A stretch of 40,474 bases of DNA, from positions 1 through 40,474 of the IMG/VR virus record IMGVR_UViG_3300011013_000029; one strand, written 5' to 3'. This DNA comes from a virus. Within the stretch, counting starts at the first letter, position 1. Each line of letters begins with the position of its first letter. The position numbers were made by a program, and so were the translations under genes. Below the pieces are notes generated by a model. It made no database searches, was not told the origin of the DNA, and saw nothing but the letters and a program-made list of their open reading frames with translations. Below, one piece after another: positions 23,785 to 34,095 of the stretch.

Positions 23785-26700
23785 TAGTTACTCTTCTTTA
23801 AATCAAAATTATTTACTGAGGCTACACCTCTTCCCTTATCCTTATCTGAAAGAGAGTCCCCACCAAAGCCCTTATCATAAGGATCATATATCGCCACTAC
23901 CGTCGCCAAATTAGACTTACCAACGGAATTATGTTTTGCGTTTGCAAAGGTATTAGCGGCAGAATCATCAAGAAATGCCTTTATTGTTTTTGGACTATGC
24001 ACTATATCTCCAGCATAATGGAATCCTGTGTCGGACACTACAAGGGTATCTGGGTCCTGGAATAATGCCTTTACATAGAATGCACTTACATCCCCAGGAG
24101 AGGATAAAGACCCTGAGAAATGGTATCCTTGGGAGAACACCTGGGTAGCATACCCACTAACTCCATTGTTAGGATCCACTAAGTAATTTGCCAAGGGATC
24201 TACTGAGAAATACAGTCTAAACGGACCAAAATTTCTAATTGCACCTTTAGAAAATAGGTTTTGGTTATTAGGTCCAGGCCCGTAGAAATCTAGTAAAGAC
24301 AAACTGCTCGTATCTGGAGTAGTGGAAGGTGCAGAAGAAGCCCCAAACCAGCTCCCCGAAGGTCCAACATACCCGGCATCCTGGGGATGCTGCCCACTAA
24401 CCGACAGATAACTAGCTCTTAGTAATGAGTCATCTGCAATATTCCAAATGGGGAACCTAGTGCAAGCTTCCTCTAACCCATCAACTCCGCTAAAGTCGTA
24501 TATAATTGAGGAAGACTGAGCAAACCCCGCAGGGAAATGAGTATTTAAAACATTTATTTCACTCTGATTTAATGCTCTTACGCTCATGCCCCCTGTAGTA
24601 ACAGCCGAAATCCCGAAGTCTCCTCCATTGTCCTGAACTGCATAAAGGTAATACTGATCAATAGGAGGCCAAGTAGTATTTTGGAAATTTCGACGAGAAA
24701 CCCCAGGGTTGACGGAAAAGAAATCTTCGCCTGTTTGGACATACCCATTAGGGTATAACTGTAGATAACCTCCGCTAACCTGACTAGTGTAGGGAACTGT
24801 TGCCGTATCCCCCGTTTGTAGGTAATCAAACCTGCTTAAATCTAAACCATCACCGTATGTCTGCCCAGGCCAAAGATTTCTGTATGACCCTAAATCCTCA
24901 ATATTTACCACTGAGTTATTATCTGCTACAATACAAGCTCTAGTAGAATGTAGCTCAACTTTAGTGTGGTTGCCTGGGTCACTAAGAGCAAACGAGGAGG
25001 CTAGTAGGGTGCCTTCAGAATCCCTTAAAGGACATATCTCTAACTCCGAGTTGTTGTCAATCAGTGCATCTACTCCAAATTGGGCCACAACAGTGGGGCC
25101 TTGAAGTGATATCTTCGAGTTGTTTCCTGCGTATAAAGCTGCCCTCTTATGTTGCGCTGTATTACTGTTCCCTCCAAAAATCTTGTTTGCAAACTGCTTT
25201 GAACCTCTTAAGAATACTTGGGATCCATCCTCTGCGGCAATCGCTTCTCCAAAACAAGGTTCAAACCTATCGCCATTACCTTCGGTATATATTGCAGCAT
25301 GGATAGCGTCCAGCTTAGTCCCCTCTAGTCGTATAGCGGGTTTAGCATTCCTAGTCGAGCCAACCGAATCCTTGTAAACTCCGTGGGTTCCCGATACGAA
25401 GAAACTTTGGTAAATATCCGGCATAGAGCTAACATATACTGGCTCTATTGTAGAGTTTTTAGCGTGGATTGCCCCTCCATTAAGAAGGAAAGTTACCTGA
25501 TGTTGAAGATACTCAGTTCTGGCAGAGTCATAATTAGCAGCACCTAGGAACCCGGAATAAGTGTTATTGTTATAAACCAGGGAGCAACCATCCAGTTTCA
25601 TCGCATCCTTCTGATTTGCGTAACCTTTAAAGAAATCAAAGGACAGCTTGCTGTTTAATGCATCTATTCCAAAATAGTTACCATATGCCAGGAATCTTCC
25701 CTTCAAATTTAAATTGCAGTTATCTAATCTAGCCCCTGCTTCTGTGTTTAACTCAACAAATAGTTGAGTAGCATCCTGCCAGGATAAAGATCCTGAACCG
25801 TTAAGTTCAGTCCTACCCCCAGTAATGTTAGAGTTAACAGCGTGTATCCCTATATCATTCCTTGATAGACAGTATAAAGCTTCTTGTTCGGGACATGGCA
25901 AATTACGAGCACCACCGTCCCCATAATCAGCAACCTTATACACAAGGGACGAAGCTTCCGAAGACTTTTGCATATCCCTAGCGTAAGTAGATTTCACATC
26001 AATTGTTGAATTTTCTGCGTAAATACCTGCCCCATAGGACTCAAGAGTGTCGTAGGATGTAATCTTAGATTTCCATGGAATACCAACTCTTGACCCCCCA
26101 TCAAATCCATAGTTTCTAAATGCTACAAAGCCTCTGAGAAGTTTAACATTAGAATTGGAAACGAACAATCCAGCCTGAGTGCATCTTGAAGCGGAGCATC
26201 TTTCTAAATAAACTGTGGAGTCAGTAATCTCAATCCCTTTCTCTCGGGTTCTTGCCCCATCCACAGCAAAGTTTCTAATATAAACAGGACCATTGCAATT
26301 CTTAACTTTAATAAAATTTAAATGGTTAAAGTATGCAAAAGAAGCAGCTGCGTTTTTAGCACTACTCTCGTTTGTTGCACCTGTAACGGGCCAGATCACA
26401 TTATTCGTTATCTCATTAATAGTACTGGCGTCGTAAATATTCATATCGTCGCCACCAGCAGTTCGTTTGTCCTCGTCATAGGTATCGAACCGGAGAAACT
26501 TAGCCGCTTGCCAGTTTGATGCAGTATTAAAAGGACCTCCCCCAACATTGGAGCTTACGCTACCCGTTAAAACACCACCAGCTTGATTCTCTCCAACCTT
26601 CCTAGTAAACACATATGGGCGGCACAAGCTAGTTCCTTGATTTCCCGCAGGACTCGGTTGCCAGCGCACATCTGCAAAGAGCGCAGTATCTACAGCACTA

Positions 26701-27305
26701 CTGGTTTTTTGACCATTGGTATACATATAGGAGTTGTAAGCATCAAATGAAACTCCTGGGCACGAAACTGGTGATGTTTCGCCATTTACATGAAGGGAAC
26801 TTACATACTCTGCTAACCCAAAGCCTAAAGTGCTGTTGGAATTCGAGCTAATCCTCTCTACGGACATTTGCTCATTATCCAAGTCTATAACCGGGGCAAA
26901 AGCACAGTTTCTATTGACAATCTCCAAAGCTCCTCTTGGCCCGAAAACTTTATTAGAAAGTTCTAAACTTCCTAGATTGCCAAAGCTAGCAACTTCAATT
27001 AAAATTGGGCAGTTAATAACTTCAGGCAATGCCGCCAAACATGAACTTAAGTCTACAAAATAAAGAGGGTTGCAGGACGAGGTAGCGTCCCCAGAAACAA
27101 TGAAGGACATCCCAGTAATAGCAGAAGTTGGGTGACCTAATCTCTCCCAAAGAAGATGGGTTCTCTCCTCTAAATCATGAAGTGGAAGATTGTCCATCTC
27201 CCAATTATAAAAGGAGCTAGCGTCATACTTGGTGACATTCTTAGTCCAACAGACTAATAAGTCATCAGTTCCACCTTCCACATAAACATCACTTGGATTT
27301 AACAT
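23784..27305 (-). CDS. Beta-helix tail spike-like protein
   Basis: 1173 residues from the ATG at 27305, which comes one base after the previous stop (TAAaATG). A longer reading from a TTG at 27344 would overlap the previous gene and is less likely. The start carries YNWEMDNLPLHDLEERTHLLW, the same kind of N-terminal motif as the next gene. From about residue 330 to 800 there are short strands with repeated 'N-S-x-(V/I)' turns (VSNSNVKLLRGFV, AENSTIDVKS, AVNSNITGG, AKNSTIEPV), the mark of a right-handed parallel beta-helix as in pectate lyase and phage tailspikes. Such proteins bind or cut surface polysaccharides. The C-terminal ~250 residues look like a separate beta domain. Catalytic residues cannot be named. 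Confidence 0.7.
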   Translation of the reverse strand: MLNPSDVYVEGGTDDLLVCWTKNVTKYDASSFYNWEMDNLPLHDLEERTHLLWERLGHPTSAITGMSFIVSGDATSSCNPLYFVDLSSCLAALPEVINCPILIEVASFGNLGSLELSNKVFGPRGALEIVNRNCAFAPVIDLDNEQMSVERISSNSNSTLGFGLAEYVSSLHVNGETSPVSCPGVSFDAYNSYMYTNGQKTSSAVDTALFADVRWQPSPAGNQGTSLCRPYVFTRKVGENQAGGVLTGSVSSNVGGGPFNTASNWQAAKFLRFDTYDEDKRTAGGDDMNIYDASTINEITNNVIWPVTGATNESSAKNAAASFAYFNHLNFIKVKNCNGPVYIRNFAVDGARTREKGIEITDSTVYLERCSASRCTQAGLFVSNSNVKLLRGFVAFRNYGFDGGSRVGIPWKSKITSYDTLESYGAGIYAENSTIDVKSTYARDMQKSSEASSLVYKVADYGDGGARNLPCPEQEALYCLSRNDIGIHAVNSNITGGRTELNGSGSLSWQDATQLFVELNTEAGARLDNCNLNLKGRFLAYGNYFGIDALNSKLSFDFFKGYANQKDAMKLDGCSLVYNNNTYSGFLGAANYDSARTEYLQHQVTFLLNGGAIHAKNSTIEPVYVSSMPDIYQSFFVSGTHGVYKDSVGSTRNAKPAIRLEGTKLDAIHAAIYTEGNGDRFEPCFGEAIAAEDGSQVFLRGSKQFANKIFGGNSNTAQHKRAALYAGNNSKISLQGPTVVAQFGVDALIDNNSELEICPLRDSEGTLLASSFALSDPGNHTKVELHSTRACIVADNNSVVNIEDLGSYRNLWPGQTYGDGLDLSRFDYLQTGDTATVPYTSQVSGGYLQLYPNGYVQTGEDFFSVNPGVSRRNFQNTTWPPIDQYYLYAVQDNGGDFGISAVTTGGMSVRALNQSEINVLNTHFPAGFAQSSSIIYDFSGVDGLEEACTRFPIWNIADDSLLRASYLSVSGQHPQDAGYVGPSGSWFGASSAPSTTPDTSSLSLLDFYGPGPNNQNLFSKGAIRNFGPFRLYFSVDPLANYLVDPNNGVSGYATQVFSQGYHFSGSLSSPGDVSAFYVKALFQDPDTLVVSDTGFHYAGDIVHSPKTIKAFLDDSAANTFANAKHNSVGKSNLATVVAIYDPYDKGFGGDSLSDKDKGRGVASVNNFDLKKSN

Positions 27306-27306
27306 T

Positions 27307-27918
27307 TTACGTAAATGATATTGTCCATCTAAAAACAAGACCAAAGTCAGAGGTCTTGGTAATATTATTAAAATACCTATAGGCTACTAAAACAGACTCG
27401 TCGTCTGTTTTACCCCTAGGGTTCTTTACTAAAAGACCTATTTCATTGAGCGGAGCATCATTACCCTGCCGTTGAATATTGTTACAAGAATCCTCATCAA
27501 TAAATATCGTATACCTTACTGAACGATCATCAACTTTAGTAACCTTAGAATAGGGTATCTTAGATACCACTTGACGCTGAGAGGTTCCCGCTGTAAGATA
27601 AACTACTGAAGAAACAGCATCTAAGTTGCTATCCCCGTTACTCGTATATTCTGGTGTGGAGGACAAGGACCCAGACAGCTGATACGTAGAACTTACTTGA
27701 TTGCCCGACCAGCCACTAACACCCAGCTGAAACCTGTCAATTTGATAATCCACAATACTTGTGGATCCCACTAATCCATACAGATGAGCTAACGACCATC
27801 CAAAGCCAGATACGATCACATTATCCTCATCATATACTAGCTCTTCCTCACCCTCCCTAACTTTATGGATCGTAAGGTGCCCTCTCATGCCAATTTGTTC
27901 TATAAAAGATTTGTACAT
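27307..27918 (-). CDS. Small beta-rich baseplate or fibre-linker protein
   Basis: A 203-residue protein. The first part, RGHLTIHKVREGEEELVYDEDNVIVSGFGWSL written in pieces as RGHLTIHKV and DEDNVIVSGFG, follows a 'G.l.l.....g.........NlIV..G' pattern known from tail structural proteins of many phages. The end has APLNEIGLLVKN, VAYRYFNNITK and FRWTISF, which matches the 'iNE.GLf......a.r.F..i.K....l.irWti.f' ending of the same group. Such proteins often join fibres or spikes to the baseplate. It is a pattern-based assignment. It sits between a 378-residue beta protein and the beta-helix spike, with only one base between stop and next ATG on both sides. Confidence 0.6.
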   Translation of the reverse strand: MYKSFIEQIGMRGHLTIHKVREGEEELVYDEDNVIVSGFGWSLAHLYGLVGSTSIVDYQIDRFQLGVSGWSGNQVSSTYQLSGSLSSTPEYTSNGDSNLDAVSSVVYLTAGTSQRQVVSKIPYSKVTKVDDRSVRYTIFIDEDSCNNIQRQGNDAPLNEIGLLVKNPRGKTDDESVLVAYRYFNNITKTSDFGLVFRWTISFT

Positions 27919-27919
27919 T

Positions 27920-29056
27920 TTAAGTAAAATTTAACGATAAAGCTATTGTTGGACCCTTGTTATTTAGCAAGGAAATGGGAGAACCTAAAATGGTCACATC
28001 CCCACCAGTGTTAAGTAATTGAAGTCCTGAATTGTCTGTATAATCATTATGAAGTATTAAGTTATCAAAGTAAGTAACTTTAGCAACCAATTTATATTTC
28101 CTGTTGTTATTTAGAGCATTCCACCCATATGGGGGCATTAATCCAGACGAAAGCATAGACTTCAAGTCTAAACAATAAAGTCCAATATGTTGAATTCCTC
28201 CAAATAATGCAAACACAGTAGCGTCCCCTCTCTGAGGCACCGCAGCTACCCCAACTTGACCCGTCCCAGGACCTGCAAGAACACTACTGAATATAGTAAT
28301 ACCTTTATGGATATTAGCACCTACATTACCATCTAATAAATTCCTTGTCGGATTAAAAGTAACATACCCATTTTTGTCTACTAACTTGTAGTAGTTATAC
28401 ATACCGCTTATGGTTCCCGACCAGTAAGCATTTGCTCTCCCTATACTACTGAAATACCAATCTACCTCTGCTCCACTAGGAGGAGCGAACCCCCCTAAAA
28501 CATTCCAAATCGAACTAAGGTCTGGGTTTAACCAAGAATTAATGTAGTGTCCTAAATCTGGGGGAGTGGCTGAGAAAGAAGAGACCTCCCTAGGAGCAGT
28601 GCTGCCTCTTTCCAATCGGGTATCAGAGATGTGAGGATAGTTCGGAATAGAGCTATATATTGAGGAAAAAGGTTGTCCATAAACTTCCCCCTTCCTGAGA
28701 GGCTGCTGTTCTCCATCGCTATCATAGTAAATCGAACTAACGGTTACCCCAAGACGTTGCACAGCTGAAACATTATAGGATGCATAGTATAAAGGTGTAC
28801 CAGAAGTATACGACTCCGCTACAAACCTGCCAGCATTATATGAGCTTGCGTTGTTGCTTGGGTTACTGTCAATGAACTCAACACTTGTTACCATATGGGC
28901 ATGGTAGTTAAACCCGTCAGCATCCTTCCCATAGGTCAAAGCTTGGAAAGTATAGTTAGAGGCATCTAAGATAGAACTAGCTGACGGTAAATCCGCATAT
29001 TCGGGATTTACCGTAAGTAGGTCAGTTATTGTTTCTCCTAATCCTTGTAAGAACAT
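27920..29056 (-). CDS. Baseplate-region structural protein of unknown function
   Basis: A 378-residue protein rich in Tyr, Ser, Asn and Gly. The front half has many Ser/Tyr-rich strands (ASYNAGRFVAESYTSG, LYYASYNVSAVQRLGVTVSSIYYD), the middle has a Pro-rich stretch (FAPPSGAEVDWYF), and the end looks like a beta-sandwich (VAKVTYFDNLILHND, ISLLNNKGPTIALSLNF). I do not recognise the family. It follows the gp7/P2-I-like wedge gene with a one-base overlap, where T4 has gene 8, so a baseplate wedge or periphery role is likely from place only. Confidence 0.5.
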   Translation of the reverse strand: MFLQGLGETITDLLTVNPEYADLPSASSILDASNYTFQALTYGKDADGFNYHAHMVTSVEFIDSNPSNNASSYNAGRFVAESYTSGTPLYYASYNVSAVQRLGVTVSSIYYDSDGEQQPLRKGEVYGQPFSSIYSSIPNYPHISDTRLERGSTAPREVSSFSATPPDLGHYINSWLNPDLSSIWNVLGGFAPPSGAEVDWYFSSIGRANAYWSGTISGMYNYYKLVDKNGYVTFNPTRNLLDGNVGANIHKGITIFSSVLAGPGTGQVGVAAVPQRGDATVFALFGGIQHIGLYCLDLKSMLSSGLMPPYGWNALNNNRKYKLVAKVTYFDNLILHNDYTDNSGLQLLNTGGDVTILGSPISLLNNKGPTIALSLNFT

Positions 29057-32000
29057 TACACATCTATATTTATCTGATTCAATACCCCAAATATGCTAGT
29101 ACCCAAAATCTGAGTCCAAATCGCGGTATCAAAAGCAACCTTACGACGATAATCTAATCTAGAGCCTCCCTCTGGCCCCATTATAGCCTTAGTCTCATTC
29201 TTGTCTCTGGAAGCCAACCCTACGGCTGAGTTCTTCCCTGAAATATTATTAAAGAACCTAAAAACTTTTCTAATGTCATCTTTAGAGAACTCAACACGAT
29301 TTTCAGGACAATTACCTATAACATTAGGCATTACACACAGAGGGTCTTGATACTTACCGTTAACAAACATCTCAGATAGCTTCTTGAGAGTCATATTTTG
29401 AACTTCAACTGCATCTAACAGCATAAACTTATCATTTTGACCATTTGGAAGTAGGAACACTTCAATAATATAGTTCTGATCCCTCCTATGCAGTAATCCT
29501 GTATTGGCTCTATACTCCCTAGGCAATACTAAGTGTCGATTAATAGTATGGAAATCCAAAGTTAGTTCTTCAAAATCTTCTTTACGAAGCCTGGACACAG
29601 GTGAGATATTAGTAGGTCCCCCTACAACTAAATCAATACATTCCAACCTATTAACTTCAGATTCCACTTCATCCTTGGTTCTCAAAGGCATCGTAAATAT
29701 ATGGGAGTAATCCCTTACGACATTGGATCTGCCCACCAGAGCACTATGCTGTTCCCATCCATTTTTAGTATACGACCACATTTCCCCTAGCTCAGGAGCA
29801 GTATGCAACCAAATGCCTATTTGACGACCTCCAAAATTCACTCCAAGATTATCAGACACTAATGTTCTAACACTAACTCTATGTTCGTGATCTGGAAGTA
29901 AGAAATTCGTTCTTATTGGCCTGTCGGAAGGGCCGTTGTATTTTTTCAAATTAAATCTAACCCTGGGAAGACCTCCTATAGATGATCGAGACATTACGAA
30001 CGTGTTATCGAACATGTAAGGATCATCAGTAGTTTTCTTGAAAAGGTTATTAACTCTAAACAAAGAGAAACTATTATTTTCAAGAGATCCTGAGGTATGG
30101 ATAAGCTCCACCCCACTAACTGCCCCAGATAAAACCCTCTCAAAAGTATCCAAATACATGTCATTGGCCCCACTAGCAATGTATGCCATCGAACCTTGGA
30201 ACGCAGGAGAGTAGGGACTCATCTCGGTTACCGCTGATAAAGACGAGACTAAAATAGAATTTGAATCAAAACTCAACTTCTCAAAGTCGTGGTTGAACAG
30301 CGTGGGACCAAATATGTGAGAAAAAAGGTTAGCACCATCCAACTTTTGAATACCTGGATTTAGTTGGTGCCTGTTAAACTCAGTCGCATATATTTTATAC
30401 AACCTGTGCAAGTCCCTACCAAAAGAGTAGTTATAATAATCCGATATCGAATTGGGGAATCCCCCGTTTTCAGTTGCACTATTAGCGTAGGATTGATACA
30501 CATTACTAACTGAATTAGTGTAAGAATCCACTATACCGTAAGACTGCTTTGCCTCTATTAGCTTTCTCTTTTCTTGAGCACTATGCATCACCGAGTATAT
30601 TCCTGGGAGATCCCCCCTATCGAGTCTCACATTTTGTGAAGAAACCTGTGTCAGTGATGAGAGATCAAGTTCAAATTGATCATAAAGTCTCTCCCCTAGG
30701 ATAGTTACCCCGTCACTTGTGTAGTGAATATTTTGGTGTTGATATTCTCCTTCCACATAATACTGAGTAGCAGAGAGTTGGAATCCTGCACCAGCTATGT
30801 ATTGAGTAAACCCACCAACTGCCGCCCCTGACGCTGCGGGTCCTGCCGCTCCCCCGTCCGCAGAGTCAATGGCAACAGTGTCCACATCCAGTAAATACCC
30901 ATACCTAGAGGTGTTCATGGCTTGCTGCCCACTCCTGACCGTAGGTAAGGAGGACCAGGACCAGTTGCCGTAGGAGCCAGGGTCGGAAGTTGACTGCCCA
31001 TACAACGCTGTCGCCAACTCTTCATTGCTAGTGACTTTACACCCTCCCCCAGTAGCGTTTAAGCACGAAGAAAAATTACTATACAGGCCATTAGGGTAGT
31101 AGAGCCAGTCTGGCTCCGAACCGTCACCCATTGAGTTATTTATTAAAACCCTTAAGATCCTAAAATTCTGTTCTGGGAATAGCGTTCTAGCGTTATCTAA
31201 AAAGTATTCGGTAGCTGCCCTGTGTAGGGCAGCTATGGAATTACTATCTTGGCCTCGGGCAGCTTCAGTCTCCCCCTGATTCCACATAAGGTATACACTA
31301 CTTACTTGAGACATGCCCCCCATAGCCTCTATGCAGTTTCCAATGCTAGAAGCAAATCTATCCCATAAGGTGGATAACCTGTCACTAGACGGACACCAGT
31401 TAGAGTTTACACCAGGAGATATATAAGTTCCGGCGGTTGCTGCCCCAGACAAATTCTTAACATTCTTTGCAGTGGGGTCGATCACCCAGGAGTTATCAGT
31501 GCAAAACTTAAGCATATAAGTGTTACGTGGATCCCCTCTCTCTTTAAGACGTTGGGCAAACCTTATCTCTGGTCCCCAATAGGGTCTTGACCCAAACGTA
31601 ACCGGGAGATCTGGGTCTCCAGCTTGTGTATTGATATCCGTATTTTGAAGAGGGACAATCGTGCTAGAGAAGCTATCAGTATCATAGTTATACCAATTAA
31701 CTCCAGTAATAGGATCTACTGCGGAGGTCCCTCTCCCATTCATATTGCTCTGCCCAGCAAAAATAACTAAGTTCTTTTTCTGAGTAGGTTTGTCTCCTCT
31801 CGTAGCAAGAGTATTACTCACAGAATACTCGTAGTATTTGTTAACTGAATTGAAATCTTCACATTGGGACCATACCGCTGGCAGATTAACATGATCTGGG
31901 ATAGGAGTAAAAGTTAAGCTGCTCGGGATCATCCCTAAAGTCACAGCACTGGGTTCCGTATCCATGTTAAACTTGACAGGCATATTGAAGCCAGTCCTAT

Positions 32001-34095
32001 CGTAATACCCATTGAAAGGCATTAGTTTCTCATAAGACCTTCTTCTTATACTAGTTCTAGGGATGGTGGTTACTAAACTACCGTTCCGTATTTCAGAAGT
32101 TCCCTTAGATTTAGTTGAAGACCTATGAATAACCGTCCCACCAGGGTTAAGACCCCTCTTATAAGAATTTAAATTAAGTGCCTTTGAGAAGTAATTCTTA
32201 CCTTGCTCCACCTCAACTTTATTCGGTAGTATTAGGGGAACTAACTTAGTATCCTGGACATCTAGAGGATCATTATGGGCTAATTCTAAGTTGACCAAAG
32301 GAATAGCGTGTCCAGGGGCAAACTTCCTGGTGATTCTAGCAGCTATCTTGAATGCGTCCCCAGAGTTGGGCTCAGAGAGGTCTAGACCAGTTTTATTGAA
32401 GTCATAGGAAGAAGCATCTAAAACAACCTTAAAGTGGGAGGATTTCCCCGACCATAAAGAAACATATTCAAATTTTTCATTACTAAGGTCAGAAACTAAC
32501 CTGCTAACATTTGGAGCTTCATTATACCCTGATGTGAAGAATAAGAAACTTGAGGTTCTAGGCTCGTCATCATTATCAAGAGTATTAGTGGTCACATAGG
32601 AAATGAAATCTCTAACAAACCCATCCCTAACCCCAAAACAAGCTAACCTATCCGCAATAAAATATATAATATCTTTATTGAGTTCAAAGTTTACATAGTA
32701 AGGATACTCTTCGAATGGGGGCATAGGGAATAATCTTCCCCTGTAGAAAAACCCATTTTCCTTACCTGGGATATCCTCAAAGTATGCTGAGAACTTTTCA
32801 TAAGTTTCATATAAAATTCTATCGACCACATACCTGATATTGGTATCCACACTCGAAGGGGTATACCCAGATACCTTCATATCTACCGCTAATTGGTTAG
32901 TCCAATTTTCAGGGGATTTAAAATAAGAAGATTCTGTAGCTAGAGCGTAGTAAATCAAGTAGGGAATATAGGACTCATGTAACTCGGTAACATAGGTTTC
33001 CACTGGAATTACATCCTTTGGAAACACAGAATTCATTGCTATCTGAAATCCTCTCTTAGTCCCTGCGGCTTTATAGACTTTTACTGCATTCCTAAGCTGA
33101 AGCCTCCATCTACTTGGATCAGATCCAAATAAATCCCAACCAATCAACTCCGCTACTAACGGTAAGTATTCATCTGGACAATCATCAAGATCATAGAGGG
33201 AACCTAAGGTTTCGTTTATATTGTTAATGTCGAAAGCAAAAAATGAAAGTGCTCGTAAGAATCTTGTAAATGGTCCATTAGGAATCTCTTCCTGAGTTAA
33301 AAGCCCATAGTCAGAAAAAGATTCAAACCTATCTCTTACAGTAAAATCAGCCCTATCAGCATATAAAGGGGAATAGATAACATCTATCCAAGTTTTTAAC
33401 TTATCTAGTTGCTGGGTTCCGCTCAAGTAGGAATCCGTGGAACTAGCAAATATTGAGGGGTAAAACCCTAATCCATTTTTCCATGTATGTTCCGCTACGC
33501 CTTTTAAAGCATCGTTAAGTTGGATGGAGTTCCCTGGGTAAAGTTTTTTGGCAATTGTCTCCGAAACATATTCATGAGGATTATAATTTGTCCCAGTCGT
33601 GTTTAGGAAATACATCCATGAAAGATTTTCAATAAGATATATGTGAGTATCAGAGGGGCTATGAGAAGACTCGAATTTTGCAGTTGGGTCATTAACCCGA
33701 ATAGAGGGTAAAAGTGTTCCAGAGATATAGGTGTAGAAATCAGCACTGGTGGTGAAGTCCAAAAAGGATCTAGAAAGCTTGTTTAATATTTTTCTCTCAA
33801 ATAAGTCTGGTGTAATGTCTGTTAACTCGTTCTGCTTAATAAAGTAAGGAGTTATGCCTTCGAGAGAGGAGATGCCGCTATAAGCAGTATTCTCCACTCC
33901 ACTAACCGTTAACGCTGAAGATAAATCATTTGCTAATCGGATGTGTGAGTTTATTACTAAGTCCTTCGGGTCAGTAGTTTTACCAAAGGACTCTATATCG
34001 TCATCAGTAAGATATTGGGGTACGATATACTTCACAGCCTCATAGTAATTAGGCTTAAAATAAGGTTGATTTAATAGATACTTCTTACCAGCCAT
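29056..34095 (-). CDS. Baseplate wedge protein (P2 gpI/gp7-like) with inserted SGNH esterase-like domain
   Basis: A 1679-residue protein, the largest in the window. Residues about 296-345 carry the tail-protein-I pattern: DDCPDEYLPLVAELIGWDLF, then RWRLQLRNAVKVYKAAGTKRG. In T4-like phages gp7 fills this place after gp6, so this is probably the wedge protein that links hub and periphery. Residues about 772-1140 are an inserted SGNH domain of the sialate O-acetylesterase type: IFAGQSNMNG with Ser783, YLMWNQGETEA (938-945) and NIHYTSDG with His1124. The acid normally three residues before the His is Gln1121 here. The last ~530 residues return to wedge-like sequence. The gene shares one base with gp6 and one with the next gene. 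Confidence 0.75.
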   Translation of the reverse strand: MAGKKYLLNQPYFKPNYYEAVKYIVPQYLTDDDIESFGKTTDPKDLVINSHIRLANDLSSALTVSGVENTAYSGISSLEGITPYFIKQNELTDITPDLFERKILNKLSRSFLDFTTSADFYTYISGTLLPSIRVNDPTAKFESSHSPSDTHIYLIENLSWMYFLNTTGTNYNPHEYVSETIAKKLYPGNSIQLNDALKGVAEHTWKNGLGFYPSIFASSTDSYLSGTQQLDKLKTWIDVIYSPLYADRADFTVRDRFESFSDYGLLTQEEIPNGPFTRFLRALSFFAFDINNINETLGSLYDLDDCPDEYLPLVAELIGWDLFGSDPSRWRLQLRNAVKVYKAAGTKRGFQIAMNSVFPKDVIPVETYVTELHESYIPYLIYYALATESSYFKSPENWTNQLAVDMKVSGYTPSSVDTNIRYVVDRILYETYEKFSAYFEDIPGKENGFFYRGRLFPMPPFEEYPYYVNFELNKDIIYFIADRLACFGVRDGFVRDFISYVTTNTLDNDDEPRTSSFLFFTSGYNEAPNVSRLVSDLSNEKFEYVSLWSGKSSHFKVVLDASSYDFNKTGLDLSEPNSGDAFKIAARITRKFAPGHAIPLVNLELAHNDPLDVQDTKLVPLILPNKVEVEQGKNYFSKALNLNSYKRGLNPGGTVIHRSSTKSKGTSEIRNGSLVTTIPRTSIRRRSYEKLMPFNGYYDRTGFNMPVKFNMDTEPSAVTLGMIPSSLTFTPIPDHVNLPAVWSQCEDFNSVNKYYEYSVSNTLATRGDKPTQKKNLVIFAGQSNMNGRGTSAVDPITGVNWYNYDTDSFSSTIVPLQNTDINTQAGDPDLPVTFGSRPYWGPEIRFAQRLKERGDPRNTYMLKFCTDNSWVIDPTAKNVKNLSGAATAGTYISPGVNSNWCPSSDRLSTLWDRFASSIGNCIEAMGGMSQVSSVYLMWNQGETEAARGQDSNSIAALHRAATEYFLDNARTLFPEQNFRILRVLINNSMGDGSEPDWLYYPNGLYSNFSSCLNATGGGCKVTSNEELATALYGQSTSDPGSYGNWSWSSLPTVRSGQQAMNTSRYGYLLDVDTVAIDSADGGAAGPAASGAAVGGFTQYIAGAGFQLSATQYYVEGEYQHQNIHYTSDGVTILGERLYDQFELDLSSLTQVSSQNVRLDRGDLPGIYSVMHSAQEKRKLIEAKQSYGIVDSYTNSVSNVYQSYANSATENGGFPNSISDYYNYSFGRDLHRLYKIYATEFNRHQLNPGIQKLDGANLFSHIFGPTLFNHDFEKLSFDSNSILVSSLSAVTEMSPYSPAFQGSMAYIASGANDMYLDTFERVLSGAVSGVELIHTSGSLENNSFSLFRVNNLFKKTTDDPYMFDNTFVMSRSSIGGLPRVRFNLKKYNGPSDRPIRTNFLLPDHEHRVSVRTLVSDNLGVNFGGRQIGIWLHTAPELGEMWSYTKNGWEQHSALVGRSNVVRDYSHIFTMPLRTKDEVESEVNRLECIDLVVGGPTNISPVSRLRKEDFEELTLDFHTINRHLVLPREYRANTGLLHRRDQNYIIEVFLLPNGQNDKFMLLDAVEVQNMTLKKLSEMFVNGKYQDPLCVMPNVIGNCPENRVEFSKDDIRKVFRFFNNISGKNSAVGLASRDKNETKAIMGPEGGSRLDYRRKVAFDTAIWTQILGTSIFGVLNQINIDV

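Noticed and set aside
27306-27344. Thirteen-residue upstream extension of the beta-helix gene from a TTG
   Set aside because: It would overlap the previous gene by 38 bases. The ATG at 27305 follows the previous stop by one base, like other junctions in this region.
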